Counted from the first letter of the stretch, positions 34,612 to 46,972 are shown. The stretch is DNA of 64,000 nucleotides from Trametes villosa (GCA_002964805.2 PUDQ02000001.1:372001-436000); one strand, 5' to 3'. The notes: generated from the sequence alone by a model not told the origin. Translations and numbers: made by a program.

Positions 34612-36410
34612 ATGCGTCTCCCTCGCCGCGTGCCCTGGCAGGACCTGGGAGAACTCGAACAGATCTGCGGTTGGATATACACCGATGAAAACGACGTGGA
34701 AAGGAGGCAGCGCGCGGTGGACAGGGTGCGTCGTTCAGCCACTCCTGCCCGAGGTCCCCCTGCTGAATGGACTAGTTAGCAGCCTGGAAAGCGGCGGTGC
34801 CCCTGCCCCATGCCCTCGACTCTACACACGCAATTCTGTCTGCGATACTACAGGATGGACTCAGCGCCTCGGCGCCGTCTTCGTCCTCCTACCTTTCTCT
34901 ACGGATGAGCTATGCCGCCGCGGTTATCCGGCTCGTGAACGGTCTCGTCGATCCCCTGCAACTCGGCGCGTATGCGCGCTCCATAGCTAGCATCGCGCAG
35001 CAGCTGGGGCTCCCAGCATGGCTTGTCGAGCTGCGGCACGCCGCGACGCACGAAGATCTCCCCAGCTTGGAAGTTCTACGCGATGCCGCACGAGAGGTAC
35101 GTCCGCCTCTCGTCCTTTACGCATGTCCAAGCCCTCACACCAAGCCCAGGCGATGACATGGCTCCTCCACCACTACTTCCTCCCAACCTTGAACCCTTCA
35201 ACACCCTCGGCATCGGTCCCTGCCCCGCCACTGCGACCGCTCGCCCCGCTCCTGCGGCAATACAAAGCACTCCTGAAGGCGACCGCACGCGATGCGACAC
35301 TGCGCGTGCAGCTCCGCGGCGATATCGCGAAGGCCACGCGCGACGTCGAGCGCTGGATTGCCGAGGCAAAGGTTGCGTCCGCCGCTGCCGCGGGTGCTGC
35401 AGACTGGGGCGATGCGCTTCCGGACGGGGACGAGGAGGACGTGCGGGAGCGGTGGGCCCTCGACCGGCTTGCGGAGGCGCTCGTGCAGAAAGGCGGGCTC
35501 GTTCCGTTGTCGAAAAAGTGGGTGCCTGGTTGTATTACGGTTCCTTAGAGATGCGAGTGTTGACATTTGTGCAGAAAGAGACTATCCCCGGGGCAGGGCA
35601 CCCTTGCCCTTCCGCGCTCCTCCCTACTCATCTGGGCACCGCTACTCTCCCATCTGCAGTCACTGCACCCAACCCTCCCGCTACACGTTGTGAGCATAAT
35701 CGCCGCGCATCTTGCGCAACCTGTCTCTACCGCGATTACCAGCATCGCTGATCCGGAGATCGTTATGCTCACCGCCCCCACATCGGCAGACGAGCCAAAG
35801 GCGGACCCATCATACGACCTCTGTCTTGCGAGCTGGGCGAAGTGGCTCGTCGACAACTGCACCAATGCCGGCCCGGATGCAGAGGACGCGGAGGACATCC
35901 GCGAGGCTGCCGTGGTCCGCATCGTCGCCTCTTTGGGGCCAGCGCCCGCAGCTGCAGACAGCGCAAAATCGTACGTCCATAGCGCTCTTGAACCTATCGT
36001 TGCTCACCAGGGACTCTCATGTTGCGTCCCCGTCACAGCGCGAGTACACTGCTGCTCCAGGCTGTGTGCGCAGACCGCCCCAAGCTCGCGACCGCACTCT
36101 CGGTCCTGAGCCAGGGCAGCGCACCTCAGCCGTCTAACGTAGGAAAACTCTACACAATGCCATCCGCACCCACGACTGACTGTTTTGCGACGATTCACAG
36201 GACTGGGAAGACGGTACAATCGACGTCATGGACCGCCGCCTCGGCACGCTACTCGCGCTCTCCGGAGACGTGCAGGATGGAGCGGACGGCGACACCGACG
36301 TAGTCATGGATGAGAGCGCAGAGGAACAGCTCCCGCCGGGTTGGAGGAAGCTGAGTGCTCGCGACGGTTGGCGGCCCGCACCGATCGGCGTGTACGTGGG
36401 CCCTGTCTGA
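34612..36410 (+). CDS. LAS1: LAS1, HEPN endoribonuclease of ITS2 pre-rRNA processing
   Basis: Exon 1 (34612-34725) codes VPWQDLGELEQICGWIYTDE and joins at 34776 to LAAWKAAVPLPHALDSTHAI. The core is LRMSYAAAVIRLVNGLVDPL, then QLGAYARSIASIAQQLGLPA, WLVELRHAATHEDLPSLEVL and EAMTWLLHHYFLP. The block RHAATH is the HEPN RNase motif (R-x4-H) of Las1. The C-terminal half is less conserved and ends with the acidic stretch DGADGDTDVVMDESAEEQ and LPPGWRKLSARDGWRPAPIG. Las1 works in the nucleolus with the polynucleotide kinase Grc3 to cut ITS2 at site C2 and start 27S pre-rRNA maturation toward 25S and 5.8S rRNA. About six exons. It converges with the membrane-protein gene to its right. Confidence 0.93.
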
Positions 36411-36825
36411 GCACGAGCAATGCATCGCAACGTCCATTTGATTGGCACCACGTATCCTCTGCGGTCCGGTAAGTAGAAGTAAGGCGAACGAAGATCCGTC
36501 CTATGGAGTAGAGTACACCCTGCGCAAAACGAGCGGGGAAGGCAGCGGCGGGGGCGGAAGGAAGGGGAAAGCGAGCTCGGAGCAGGGCGAACGAACGTGG
36601 TCGGGTACTACTAAGCGCCTCTCCTCTTTTCGAGGGGCGAAGCAAGCATCGCTAGCGTATGGTATGACTAGGGACTAGACTAAGAGAACGAAAACAGGGC
36701 CTAGGGCCAGGGCCGGAGCGGGAAGGAACGCAGGGGGGGCACACAGATATAGGGACATGAAATACGTTACAGGACATGAAGCGGTACATCCATCCACACT
36801 GTCCACGACCCACGCGGGGATCCGG
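36411..36825. other. Convergent 3' region between LAS1 and membrane-protein gene
   Basis: No exon is supported. Presumably holds both 3' UTRs. Confidence 0.45.
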
Positions 36826-39102
36826 CTACGACGGCGAATGCGACGGCGCGGGCGACGCCGGCGGGTCCGCATTCGTCGCGACCATCGTCCCCGGCGCCGG
36901 CTTCTGCGGCAGGCTCCGCGGCGCCCGCCTCTGCTGGCCCCCTGGGGGAGGCGGGGCGGGGGACTGGGGGAGCGGCCGCGGCCCGCCCTGCTCCGCGCGC
37001 TCGCGCTCCTCGCGCCGCGCGGCGGTCTCGTACTGCGGCGGGAGCTCGACGACCTCCGTCCCGTCCGACGTGAAGACCGTCACCGGCGGCGGGCGCCCTG
37101 CGTCGTGGTGCACGACGTACACGTGCGAGCCCGTGCCCTGCCCGAGCGCGCCGAGCGGCGAGCGCGGACCCCCGCTATTTGTCGGGGACACCGTGCTGCT
37201 GCCGTTGCTCTGCGAGTGCTGGTGCTGGTGCGTCGGGGATGCGGGCGGCTCGCCGCCGTCGCGGTCTGAGGAGACTGACATGGACTGCATGTGCCCGAAC
37301 TGCGCGGGCGTGCGCGGGGTGCTCGCGCCGGCGAGGAGGCCGTGCTCGTCCGCGGCGCCGCTGCGGGGGGTGTACCCGGGCGAGAACGTCGTGGAGGCGC
37401 TCGAGGGTGGTGGGTGCATGCTCAGCGTGGGTGCGTCGTCCAGGTCGGAGTGCTTGCGCGCGTACGCAAACGGATGCGAGGGTGACCGGTGTTGGTACTT
37501 CCAGCGCGCGAGCAGGTACGAGCCGAGTAGGCCTATGAGCGCCCCGAGGACGAGTGTACCGATGGCCAGCCCTGCGGCGCCCCCGGGGGACAGGCCCGGT
37601 GAGTGCAGGGATCTGCGAACAGAAGGTTGGTATATGCTGTTAGTGTAGGTGTAGTTGGTGTGCTCACGGTTGTGGATCGAGTACGGCGTTGAGGTCTAGA
37701 CAGGATGTTGATCCTGCGCCGGTCGGATGTAAGGGGCCGTTCGTCCATCCCACGCCGGTGGAATCGGTCACGGTCACGAAGAAGGGAATGCCGTACATCT
37801 GGGAATTATATTTAGCCATGGAGCTGGGAGGACGCGCGGCCGAACACACCAAGGAGACGGTCCAGTTGACGGCGTCCATGGTGTCAGATGTGAGGTTGAA
37901 GGGTGGGTGGAGGGCGGGCGCGATCTACACATTTTGTGAGTGGGGCAGCGCAACGATCGAGGCCGGGAATGTTCATCACAGTGTAGGTGAACGGCGGGGT
38001 CCCGTTAGTAGGTTTGAGTGAAATGTCTGAGCACTGCAAACAGCTCAGCATGCGCCGATAGCGGGCTATATTATGAAGCAACCAACCTGGTCGATCCATC
38101 CATATTGAGACCACGAACCGTCGGTGAGGGTAGCCTGCACACCCAAGGGGGCGTGAGGATATGTGAGATTGAAGCATGTTGGCGGGTTGTCCAAGGTCGT
38201 ATTGGGCCGCTGATACACTGTGTAGATGTTTTGGCAGCCTCCTGTCACGCCATTGCTTGCAACCTGGCATTCATACTTAGGCATCTCCAAACTGTGCGGA
38301 CCAAGTACCACAATCAGCCTACCATGCACATTTGGAACTGTGGGAATAGACGTCAGAGTGGGTTCAGACTCGCGCGCAGTATGTGCCTACCAAAGTTCCC
38401 GGGACAAAGGGAACCACCCAGTCCTACAGGTGCAAACAAGACACTCGTGAGAACGCTGTTCGCGGGAAGTAGGGAACGTTTGGACGTACGAACGAAGTCG
38501 CCAACTCATCCCCGGCTGGGATCACGAATGGAACGATGAACGATCTGCACGCAGCAGACAGGTCGGTGATATGTCGCGCAATGAATGTTGAAACGGGTGC
38601 TCACGAGGTGTAGATTTGGAGGTAGTAGGGCGCCGCAGGATTAGGTCTGTCAGATTTAGTAAGCTTCTGGCACTGCGGCCGAGCTGTTTGGTGCAGAGGC
38701 GCTTACCCCGTGGCGGAACGTCGACCCCAGGTAATGTGGAGGGTGTCGCATTGCGCTGTATGGGCGGGATGACATCAACTTCGGCGGATTCCAAGAAGCG
38801 AGGAGGGCTTATGGCGGGACAACGCGTACCTGCCGTCGGGACTGGGGGACTTTGATCACCGTACCAGTCGAAGAGGAAGCCCTAAGGGGGAAACGGCGTT
38901 GAGCGGTGAGACCGGCCATGATTGAATCCACGAGTGCATTCTCTCCAGCGGCATGTATAAGACCAGAGTTGGCTTGCTTACGCACCTGTTGGAGGTAGTC
39001 GACAACCTTAGCTGAGACACGGGGGGCGGAGGCGTTCGCCCATAGCAGCGCGGCGGCTAGTGCATAGAGTTGGCCGAAGAGACGCGACTTGGAAGATGGC
39101 AT
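36826..39102 (-). CDS. Single-pass (type I) membrane protein of a fungal extracellular-domain family
   Basis: Starts MPSSKSRLFGQLYALAAALL, a cleavable-type signal sequence. Exon 2 reads GFLFDWYGDQSPPVPTA. The ectodomain is spread over several exons: MPKYECQVASNGVTGGCQNI, YTVYQRPNTTLDNPPTCFNL, PLGVQATLTDGSWSQYGWID, DISLKPTNGTPPFTYTVMNI, MDAVNWTVSLVCSAARP and GIPFFVTVTDSTGVGW. The repeated Cys, Trp and N-x-T sites suggest a disulfide-bonded, glycosylated domain. One transmembrane helix follows, LAIGTLVLGALIGLLGSYLL, then a basic stop-transfer end (ARWKYQHR) and a 220-residue Ser/Pro/Gln-rich cytoplasmic tail containing ELPPQYETA. I recognise this architecture from other Agaricomycete membrane proteins without known function. 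It could be a surface sensor or a wall-associated protein; neither is shown. Exon borders inside 37,620-38,620 are approximate. Confidence 0.78.
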
Positions 39103-39797
39103 CGCCCTGCCGTCCGTCTAGACCGTCCAGAAGCTGTCGATGCGAGATCAGGAGCAGAAGCAAGGAGAGACAAAAGACAGAACAGACGGACGATAGGGGA
39201 GCGGGGAGAGGGCGGAAGGAGGAAGGAGAGGGACTTGGGTGATTGGTGCGCGTGCACAGCAGCCGCTGGAGTGAGTGGGCGTAGCCGCCGGGCTAGCAGG
39301 CGGTGGCCCAGACAAATCCATCGCCTCTCTCATCCACTCCCACGTCCGCTGCGCCTTTCGGACTTCCCTCGATTCACGCCTTCTCTAGCCGATACTTTTT
39401 GAGGCCGGAGAGCTCAGAGCACTACTAAGAACATAGCAAGCTAAAGCATCGCGCCTCCGCTGTCCAAGATACAGCCCGAATATTGTACACGAAGGGGCTG
39501 CACTAACAATCCGACTGCCTCAGCAACCTGACCTACTCGCCTATAAAACGCGCAAAAAGCCGCGCGATTACGAAGGCACTCGCCATCTATTTTCAGGCCA
39601 GGAATGCGCTAACCCAACCGCTGAAACGCCAACGGCCAACCATGCCATATCACTCATGTTCACTTTCACGGCAGATCTAGGCCAGAGAAGTAAGTGATAG
39701 ATAATATAATTAAGCGTAGATACTGAAGACGATTACAACAACCATAGCACAGACGTATGTACACGCATGTCCATATCCAACACAGCACACCCACCGG
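39103..39797. other. Intergenic stretch between P450-1 and the membrane-protein gene
   Basis: Promoter of the membrane-protein gene on the right-to-left strand and 3' side of the P450 gene. A lone TATAAAA at about 39542 faces the plus strand but has no gene after it. Confidence 0.4.
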
Positions 39798-41988
39798 TCA
39801 CGTATGCTCCCGCATATGATCCTCCAGGAGCTCCCGGGAATGCTCCGAGCGAGGCCGAATGTCGCATTCAAATGGCAGCGGGAACCTGAAGAAACATCAT
39901 AGGCGGTGAGCGTTCGGCACAGCACATTCTATTATGAGCGAGCGGACGCACACGATGCCTCCCTCGGTGTAGTCGCCAGGGGGGATGATGGGCCTCCCAT
40001 CGGGCCCGTGCGCGTTGGAGATGCGGAACAGCGCGAGCATCCGCACCATCGCTGTGAACACCAGGCGCTGCGCCAAGTGCCGCCCCGGGCATATTCTGTG
40101 CCGCCCAAGAAGATTGGCGTTAGCATACACGCACTCCGATCTCGCGGATCGCACCCCACGTACCGACGCCCGAACCCAAATGCAACGTCGAGCGGGAGCA
40201 CGTTCTCGTCCAGATCCTGTCGAAGCTTGCCATTCCTCAGCCACCGCTCAGGCTTGAAGGCAAGTGGATCCGGGTATAGCGCCTCGTCGTTCAACATAGC
40301 CCTGTTTGCAACACACGCAATCGATATGTCAACACGCTGTAAGTACGAGTGGTAGATATGACACCTACCAGAAGTTGACGATCACAATAGTGTCCTTCGC
40401 GATGGTGAAGCCGTCGTGCACATTATCCTGAGCGGGCGTTCGCGTGACTACGGAGCAGCTGTCAGACATACCACGGAGACATCAGGGTGGCGCGCAAGCA
40501 AGGCGCGTACCTGCGTTGATGGGCGGCCGGAGTCGAAGCACCTCCGTCATAATCGCCCAGGCGTAGGGGAGGCTGTCACGGTCTTCCCATGAAGGGAGGC
40601 GTCCAGTGCCGATGACACGGTCAATCTCCTCTTGCGCGCGGAGCTGTACGTCCAGGTGCTCGAGCATCAGCAGGATGAACGACGCGAGGGTGGAGAATCC
40701 CTGTTCGTCTCCTGGTGAGCAACACAGGCCAGGCACGAGTATGACATAGAGCTAATCACCGTGTCCGCGCCGCCTAGACAAATCCCAGTGTGAGATGCGC
40801 ACAATCCGCGGAGTTACTCTGCAGCGCACCGGTGTAGACCTGCGTCGCTGTGAACATGATGACATCTTCCTGATGCTCGCCCGCCTTCGACTCGACTAGC
40901 GCTTTATATGTCAGAGACGGGCTCGCAGTCCCCTTCGCCTACAAAGTTACGACCGGCGCAGTCAGCGTCCATCTCCGGAGGATGAGTACCTCCTCACTCA
41001 CGATGTCGTCCTTGACCATCTGATGCCCCTCCTCAGCGAGCGCGGTGTAATCCGCCTTCCACTCGCGCGCCTTCCGCTTGAAGCCCATCCCCGGGAGCCA
41101 CGCCGGAAGCCACGCCACTGTCAACACTCTTCAGCGGCCCGCCCAACCCCTTGTCGGAGACAACAACGGCCGGACGCCCACGTACGAAAAGGCAGCCAGT
41201 CCACCACCCACTGCCCCGGCAGGCTCGCGTCCGCAAAGCGCTCCACGAACACGTTCGCGCGCTCCAGGTACCCGTCCGCGCCGCCACGCACCTCGTACCC
41301 GTGCGAGAGCCGCATCGCGACGCCCGCGGTGACGCCGCGCAGGTGCTGCACCCACGCCTCCGGCTGGCGCGAAAGGTTCGCAAGGAGGAGCGCGATGTGG
41401 CGGTCGATGGCGGGCGCCCATTCCTCGAGCTGCCGCGGCTGGAGGACGGTATGGAGCAGCTTGCGCGCCTCGCGCAGGCGCGCGGGGTCGTGCTCCCACA
41501 CGACGCCACGGTCCATGCCGCACCTGGTACGTGGGCGGAGGGTTAGGCTCACGTTTCGTGATGTGGGGGAGGGAAGGTAGGGGGAGGTAGCGGGCGGGAA
41601 GAGAGGTGCTCACAGCTCAATCATCTTTGGCAGGTTGCGGTTCGCATACAGCGCAGACTTGGCGTCCAGGAGTCCGCGCGCCGCCTGGGCGTTATTGAGG
41701 ACGAGGACAGGGGTACCCAGGATGCGCAAGGAGTAGATGGGGCCTTCAAATGGGAATGTTATCAGTGGTGAGCATCCGAAGTGTTCTCGCGAGCAGGGAG
41801 GTATGCTGACCGTATGTCTTCGCGTACTCGGCAAGCTTCAGCCACACCTTCCTCTGGGGGAGAACGTTGCCGATGACGGGCCACGCCCTCGGCCCGGGAT
41901 ACGCAAGGGGCCCTGTCCGCTTCCGCACCACGACGCATATGAGGAACACCGGGAGCAGGAGGACCCAGGGAAGCTCAAGTGCTCGCAT
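39798..41988 (-). CDS. Cytochrome P450 monooxygenase 1 (OrdA-like)
   Basis: The N-terminal anchor is MRALELPWVLLLPVFLICVV, then the Pro-rich hinge YPGPRAWPVIGNVLP. PIYSLRILGTPVLVLNNAQA, GVVWEHDPARLREARKLLH and LPGMGFKRKAREWKA follow. The I-helix core GGADT is coded by a 14-nt exon (40760-40773). The K-helix ExxR is TEVLRLRPPINAG. The haem loop is FGFGRR|ICPGRHLAQ, with the axial Cys after the intron. After HGPDGRPIIPPGDYTEGGIV one more intron is needed, joining to FPLPFECDIRPRS and a stop at 39798; the straight-through reading would end at 39897 and lose this conserved P450 end. All catalytic motifs are intact. The family is ER-bound and NADPH-P450-reductase dependent. Substrate is unknown. 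Neighbours are a UbiA prenyltransferase and an unidentified locus. Confidence 0.9.
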
Positions 41989-42494
41989 GGCGTGCCCGTA
42001 GCTTGTCAGAAGACGTGGTCCTCAGGCACCTGGGAGAGAAAGAAAACGAGTGACTGAAAACGAGTGGAAAGGGGCGGAAAACGGGTGTCGTCCGCGCACG
42101 GATTCCGAGACTATGACGTCCCGGAAATCTCAAACACGATGCGTCAGGCGCGGCAGCCGAGCACCGTGTCGTACGCGGAGGGCGCTGTTGGGCGATGATC
42201 AGTGGGCGGGATGTGCAATGATCGTCGTACGCTGTACACACGGGGGGTGAGGCCTTGAGGGTGCAGCTCGTGCGGTGGACCGGGGCAGACAATGGCCTGA
42301 GGGCGCGGGAGGTGTTCAACAGGCAACGTTCAGCACTCGGAGAGTGGCGGGGATATAGAAGTTGGTGGGCGGCGGGGGCGGCGGCGCTGGCACCTTCAAA
42401 TCGGCCGCCTCGCTGCCTCTAGCTCGACATGCATGATCCCGAAGAAGGACGCTGATGCATACACCTTGTCCTGGGCTTTTTCGGGTTTTCGTCA
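41989..42494. other. Upstream region of P450-1
   Basis: Promoter side of the P450 gene; no exon supported. Confidence 0.4.
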
Positions 42495-43130
42495 TCAGAT
42501 CCTTCTGGCTGCACCAGCTGTAGGCCTCGGTGGGTGCCCAAGACTATCAGCAGCGCCGAGAGGACCGTACACATTGCGGCGCCCGAGACCTGGTAGCCCG
42601 GGCAGACCGGCCTCAGATCCAAGACGAAGGTGAGCATGCGAGCACGAGCAACTAGGGGGGCAGTCGTCTCGGAACCCACCATGCTTGGTTAGCAGCAGGT
42701 GTACATCATCATCGCATCTCGAGAGCGCGGGAGGACCGAACGGCAAACTACGCCGCAGCGGCGACTGTGGGAGCGTGGCCGCGTGGTGGCGGTCTCCATC
42801 GAAGCTGCACAGGGGGACGGATGGGTCAGCTCGAAGTCCGCGATCCTCAAATTCCCCGCGGAGTCGTAAGGATTGCGGCAGAGTCTCACCTCGGCACGGA
42901 CATAAGCTAGGTTGCTGCTCCGTGATCTGCGGTATATGCATGAGTTGGACAGCTGTGGGTAGATGGAGGCGTTGGAGGTGTTGTTCGAGCCTTCTCCGAC
43001 TTACGCTAGGATCCGATGGCGTCGTAGCGTCCTATCGCCATATGGTTCAGAGAAGGGGTTAACTCGTCGTAGAACGTTCTGAGCGGCGCCTCATCCCGCG
43101 TCCGCTCGTAGATGTCTTGTTATCCGGATC
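42495..43130 (-). pseudogene. Unidentified, possibly degenerate coding locus between P450-1 and UbiA genes
   Basis: On the minus strand, about 43,120-43,030 reads IYERTRDEAPLRTFYDEL then TPSLNHMAIGRYDAIGS and runs into a TAG immediately before a good donor (gtaagt). After a clean acceptor comes VQLMHIPQITEQQPSLCP, then a donor (gtgaga), and past an acceptor a stretch reading PLCSFDG-like then SLPFGPPALSRCDDD and VHLLLTKHGGFRDDCPPS before drifting into Gly/Pro-rich sequence that stops at 42495. The pieces have protein-like composition and plausible splice signals, but the frames do not join without a break. I do not recognise the family. It may be a decayed gene or a live one with borders I have misread. 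Confidence 0.25.
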
Positions 43131-43511
43131 GTTTGCCGGAATGACAATGGTAGATCAGCGTATAGTATGCATCACCTCCGAGGTACCGGTACCCGCACCT
43201 TTGGAAGAACGATCATATGCACAAAACATAAGCGCTGCCTTCACACGTAGGCCCTCGAAGGACCCAGGCATTAAGCACGAGTATACTGTATTCTGGCTCT
43301 AGGTATTGACACAGTGCAAAATAATGATAAGGCGATGTACACACTACGACTTCTATACATAAGTAGGATTGTCCGACCGAGACTCTGAGAAAATAAAGCA
43401 TACACCGTAGGGTTCCTGAGCTGCAAGGGAAGCGGGTCAGCCTTGTCAGCCCCATCGTATGGGGATCTCGAGCACGTACCTGCTGATATACACGAACTGC
43501 ATCTAATGAGA

Positions 43512-44630
43512 TTACCCGGCCACGAACGGGGTGATATGCACGGCGCACAACCAGAGCTGTTGGAACATCAACATCAGTATCGCCGAACCAGCGCCAAATG
43601 CCCGGGAGACCAGACGGCACGCACGTTGTACAGTCGGTACGACTTCCGGTCCGCCGCTGCGCTGTCGTTGAAGACGAAGCGCAGGCCCGGCATCGCGCCC
43701 AACGCCACGAGGATGGCGGTATGCACAACCGACGCGCGCCAGAACGCCGCCAAAAACGCGGACCACGCCACAAGGAGGACAGGCATGGCCCAGCGGCTGA
43801 GGCGCGGGAACACGATGGGGAGGGTCTTTCGGCCCGTGAGGCGGTCCCCCTCGGTGTCTTGGAAGTCTTGCGCTTGTATCGTCGTGAGGATCACGAGCGC
43901 GTTCAGGACCTGCGCAGCCACCGACATCGCCTTGTACTCGCAGCCGCTCGCTGTCGCGGGAGATGCGCGTCAGTCTCTGCATACGGGACTAAGAAGCGTG
44001 AGAGGCGAAACGTACTGCATGCGGCATAGGTCGCGCCCGCGTTGAAGGCGGCGTACCCGACGGCGTTGCAGACGTTGCGCGGAAGCCACGCCGCATCCAT
44101 TCCGAGCTCGTTGTGCGCGAGCGTCCCGAGTGCGAGCGCGATGCTCGCCGTGAGGACGCCGAAGTGCGCGGACACGAGCAGGCAGATGGGGAGCATGGCC
44201 CAACGCAGTCGCCGTGCATTCGCCGTGGTGATGCGCCCGGCTGGGATGGGTCGCCATGGCTTGTTCAAGGCGTCCTCCTCGGGCGACAGGCACTGATTAG
44301 AGAGGCAGAATTGCAGCAAGTGCAGCCATATCCAGAGGGCCCTCGGAAGGAGCTGCCCCGTGGAGGATATTGGAGCTGCGGCGGTCCCGAAAACGAGCTG
44401 GGCAATGGTCAGCCACTGAGCATCTCATAGAGGGGTATGGACTCACTGTGGGGAAAAACACGGTCTTAAGATCAGAAAACGTGAAGAGCCAGAGGGTGTA
44501 GATGAGCCCGCGCAGAGTCCTGAAGGTCTGGACCTGATCGAGGTTCACTCGAAGAGATGGATTAAGAGACGAGAGAGTCAAGGAAGGGGCGAAGGAGTGT
44601 AGCACGACCATCGATCCGAGCATTGTCATG
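43512..44630 (-). CDS. UbiA-family prenyltransferase
   Basis: Starts near MTMLGSMVVLHSFAPSL, then FRTLRGLIYTLWLFTFSDLK. After intron 1 (donor gtgagt, acceptor ccag) the frame continues LVFGTAAAPISSTGQ and LWIWLHLLQFCLSNQCLSPE, then EDALNKPWRPIPAGRIT. That block is the first Asp-rich motif region in its fungal form. ICLLVSAHFGVLTASIALAL, ELGMDAAWLPRNVCNAVGYA and AAQVLNALVILTTIQAQDFQ follow, then the second motif DFQDTEGDRLTGRKTLPIVF. Further helices run to RFVFNDSAAADRKSYRLYN, and the last exon LWLCAVHITPFVAG stops at 43512. These enzymes transfer polyprenyl chains, or cyclise them, in membranes using Mg2+. In Agaricomycetes this subgroup is often found in terpenoid or meroterpenoid loci. Both acidic motifs are present, so it looks active. 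Its neighbour is a P450. Confidence 0.88.
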
Positions 44631-46972
44631 TCGAGCGACGGCCGGGAGAAATTTGAAAGGGGGGAGAGGGGAAGAAGTGGAAATGCTGCTCCCGCCACCC
44701 CACCATCCCAGAAGATATACCTCAAACGACGCGGGCCCGACGGCGCGATCGGGCGTGCATCACAAAGCGCTGGGCGAGCTGCGATGAAAGGGTTTGTGTG
44801 AATGATACATCGCATTCCTCCGGGCGCGCGTGCGCGCCGCACCACGTTGCTGGGTCATAACAAGTCCTCTGGGCCTGACGGGTAAACGGGGCATAGGGAT
44901 AATTATCGGCTAAGCACAGGTGTGAGCTGATGCGACGCGGAGACAATGATATGAATCTCGACATACGTCAAGCACGGGCCTCCTCCTGCGGCAGCGAGGC
45001 CTATCTTCTCGACATCACGGTGCCGAGGCCCGAAGTGCTGCATACCAAGAGGGGCGCTTTGGCTCAGGCCGCCGCTGTGGCCTGTGGGTAATTGAGTGCC
45101 TCCCGTGTTACGCGATTACGGTTGTCGCGAACGCGGCGAGACGAGACCTTATTTCTCGCATACCGTCGACCCTATAGAGCTGGGATGTACCGAATCGTTT
45201 CAGTACAGACTCTACAGCGTCTCTTCAACGGATGCGGGAATGGCCGATTGGATCGTACCAACTCGGTTCCCATTGGTGCATTCACCGCGCGACGGCCCAT
45301 CACCGTGGCCGATACGTCTTGTTTTGGGCGGTGGCATGCGGCGCGTTGATCCCTGTGCACGGAATCGCGGTGCACGGCGGTGATCCCGAGAATTAGACGC
45401 AAAATGGAGAAGGGCGCTTCGGTCAGTTGCCGGCTATCTATAGCGCACATGTGTACAGAGCGAGGCCAGTCAAACAGACGTACTTGACATTGGGAAGGCA
45501 CAGGGAATGCTCACCTTGGGGTTGCGGAACATAATGTCAGCGTGGACGCCTCGACCACCGTTTCCGCGCCGGTTTGAAGAACGCCGTAAACGGTTGCGAT
45601 GCCGCATCCCTACGTGAGCGACCGAAACGCGGCGGAAAAGCATGCGCCAGGGTAGCTGTCGGGTCGTGGCGCATATGTCTTCAATTTCGCATCGAGATAC
45701 AAACCTGAGCTCGCATGGAGGCGGCGCCACGCCCGACTCCAGTCTGCAGCACGGAACCGCGTCGGCCGCGCCAACCACGCCAAGCTCCGTCCTTGCCGCA
45801 AGCGTGGGTGCAATCCTTTTTGTTCCTCGGAGTTGCAGCACCGCACGAAAGCCGGTGAGGCAGGTAAGGACGCCCACCATATCGATATCGGAGCGCGTTT
45901 TGTGAACTGCATCGATCCGTATCAACCTTCGAATTTCGAAAGGCCTGTGCGGCGCCGGGCGAATATTTGTCTTGGATGGTTTGTGCAACGCGCGCCTTGC
46001 AAGACGGGATATCATGATCCTGTCTTGCGCGCAGAGGGCAGCGAGGATGCTGCGTGCGCGCTGTCCGGCTTTGATGGGCCTTGCGAGTGACTGATGCCAG
46101 GCAGTTGCCAGGCCCCGCTCGCAGCAGCTCGCCGCCTGCAGCATCAGCAATAAGAGTGGGGAGGATGATGATCGTGCGTGCAGGCAGCGTCATGAGAGTG
46201 TATGCGCCCCGCATCCTCCACCATGGTCTTCCTTGGCCCGCGATATCAGGAACACCACCATCCTACGTATGCGCCCAAGGCGGCGAGACACTTGGATGAT
46301 GAGGCCCGCAACGCCGAATGCGGGAGCGGAGCGCGAGAGCCGGCCCATTGATGTCGCGAGTGCACCCGCAGCGATGCTGAACGTGCCTGTTTGCAGCCAG
46401 GTCCTTCAAATGTTCAGCCAATATGCGAGATGAACGGCGCAGCACGTACCGTAAGTGAGCATAGCCTGCAAGCGTCCAGGGACGGCGCCAAGGGCAGCTC
46501 GGTGTTGGCGACCGTTGGTGTGCTGCACAGCCTTGAATTTTTGGATGCTTGCACCGTGGCGTCAAGCTTGGCCCTGAGGATGAGAAAAACGGACATAACA
46601 CTCTGCTGAACACGAGCAGAATGCGTGGATCTCGGGCGGCAAATCTGGTGGAAGCAACATCGAGTGGTGATGCATGGTGAGCGTACTGTACAAATATGAC
46701 ACAGGCCCGCCGCCCACTGGCATGTGGCTGGCGAAGTCCGTGTGCGGGCGGAAGCATGAAACGGAGCGCGAGAGCATAGCGAGAACGACCTGCGCGAGGT
46801 CGCCGACGTCGGCTTCCATCGGCGGGAGTAAGTGGGGTACGACGGAGCGGGGGGCGGTCGGGGAGAGTGAGACGGAGAGACGGGTGACAGGCGATGGAGG
46901 GTTGCGGAGGATGCGGAACGTAAGTATAGACGAAACGACGGGACACGGACGCAAAGCTGCGCGCGGGTATAC
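44631..46972. other. Long gene-free stretch, with scattered protein-like fragments on the minus strand
   Basis: About 2.3 kb between the UbiA and exonuclease genes. On the minus strand near 46,500-46,180 a splice-linked reading gives LGAVPGRLQAMLTYG then TFSIAAGALATSMGRLSRSA, PAFGVAGLIIQVSRRLGRIR and RMVVFLISRA, hydrophobic and protein-like. Upstream frames are broken by stops and no start or end can be set. It may be gene debris or an unrecognised gene. I do not call a CDS. Confidence 0.3.

Noticed and set aside
39540..39547. TATAAAA facing the plus strand
   Set aside because: No plus-strand gene follows within a reasonable distance.
39897..40244. Straight-through P450-1 end with stop at 39897
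   Set aside because: Splicing one more intron restores the conserved FPLPFECDIRPRS end, so the longer spliced form is preferred.
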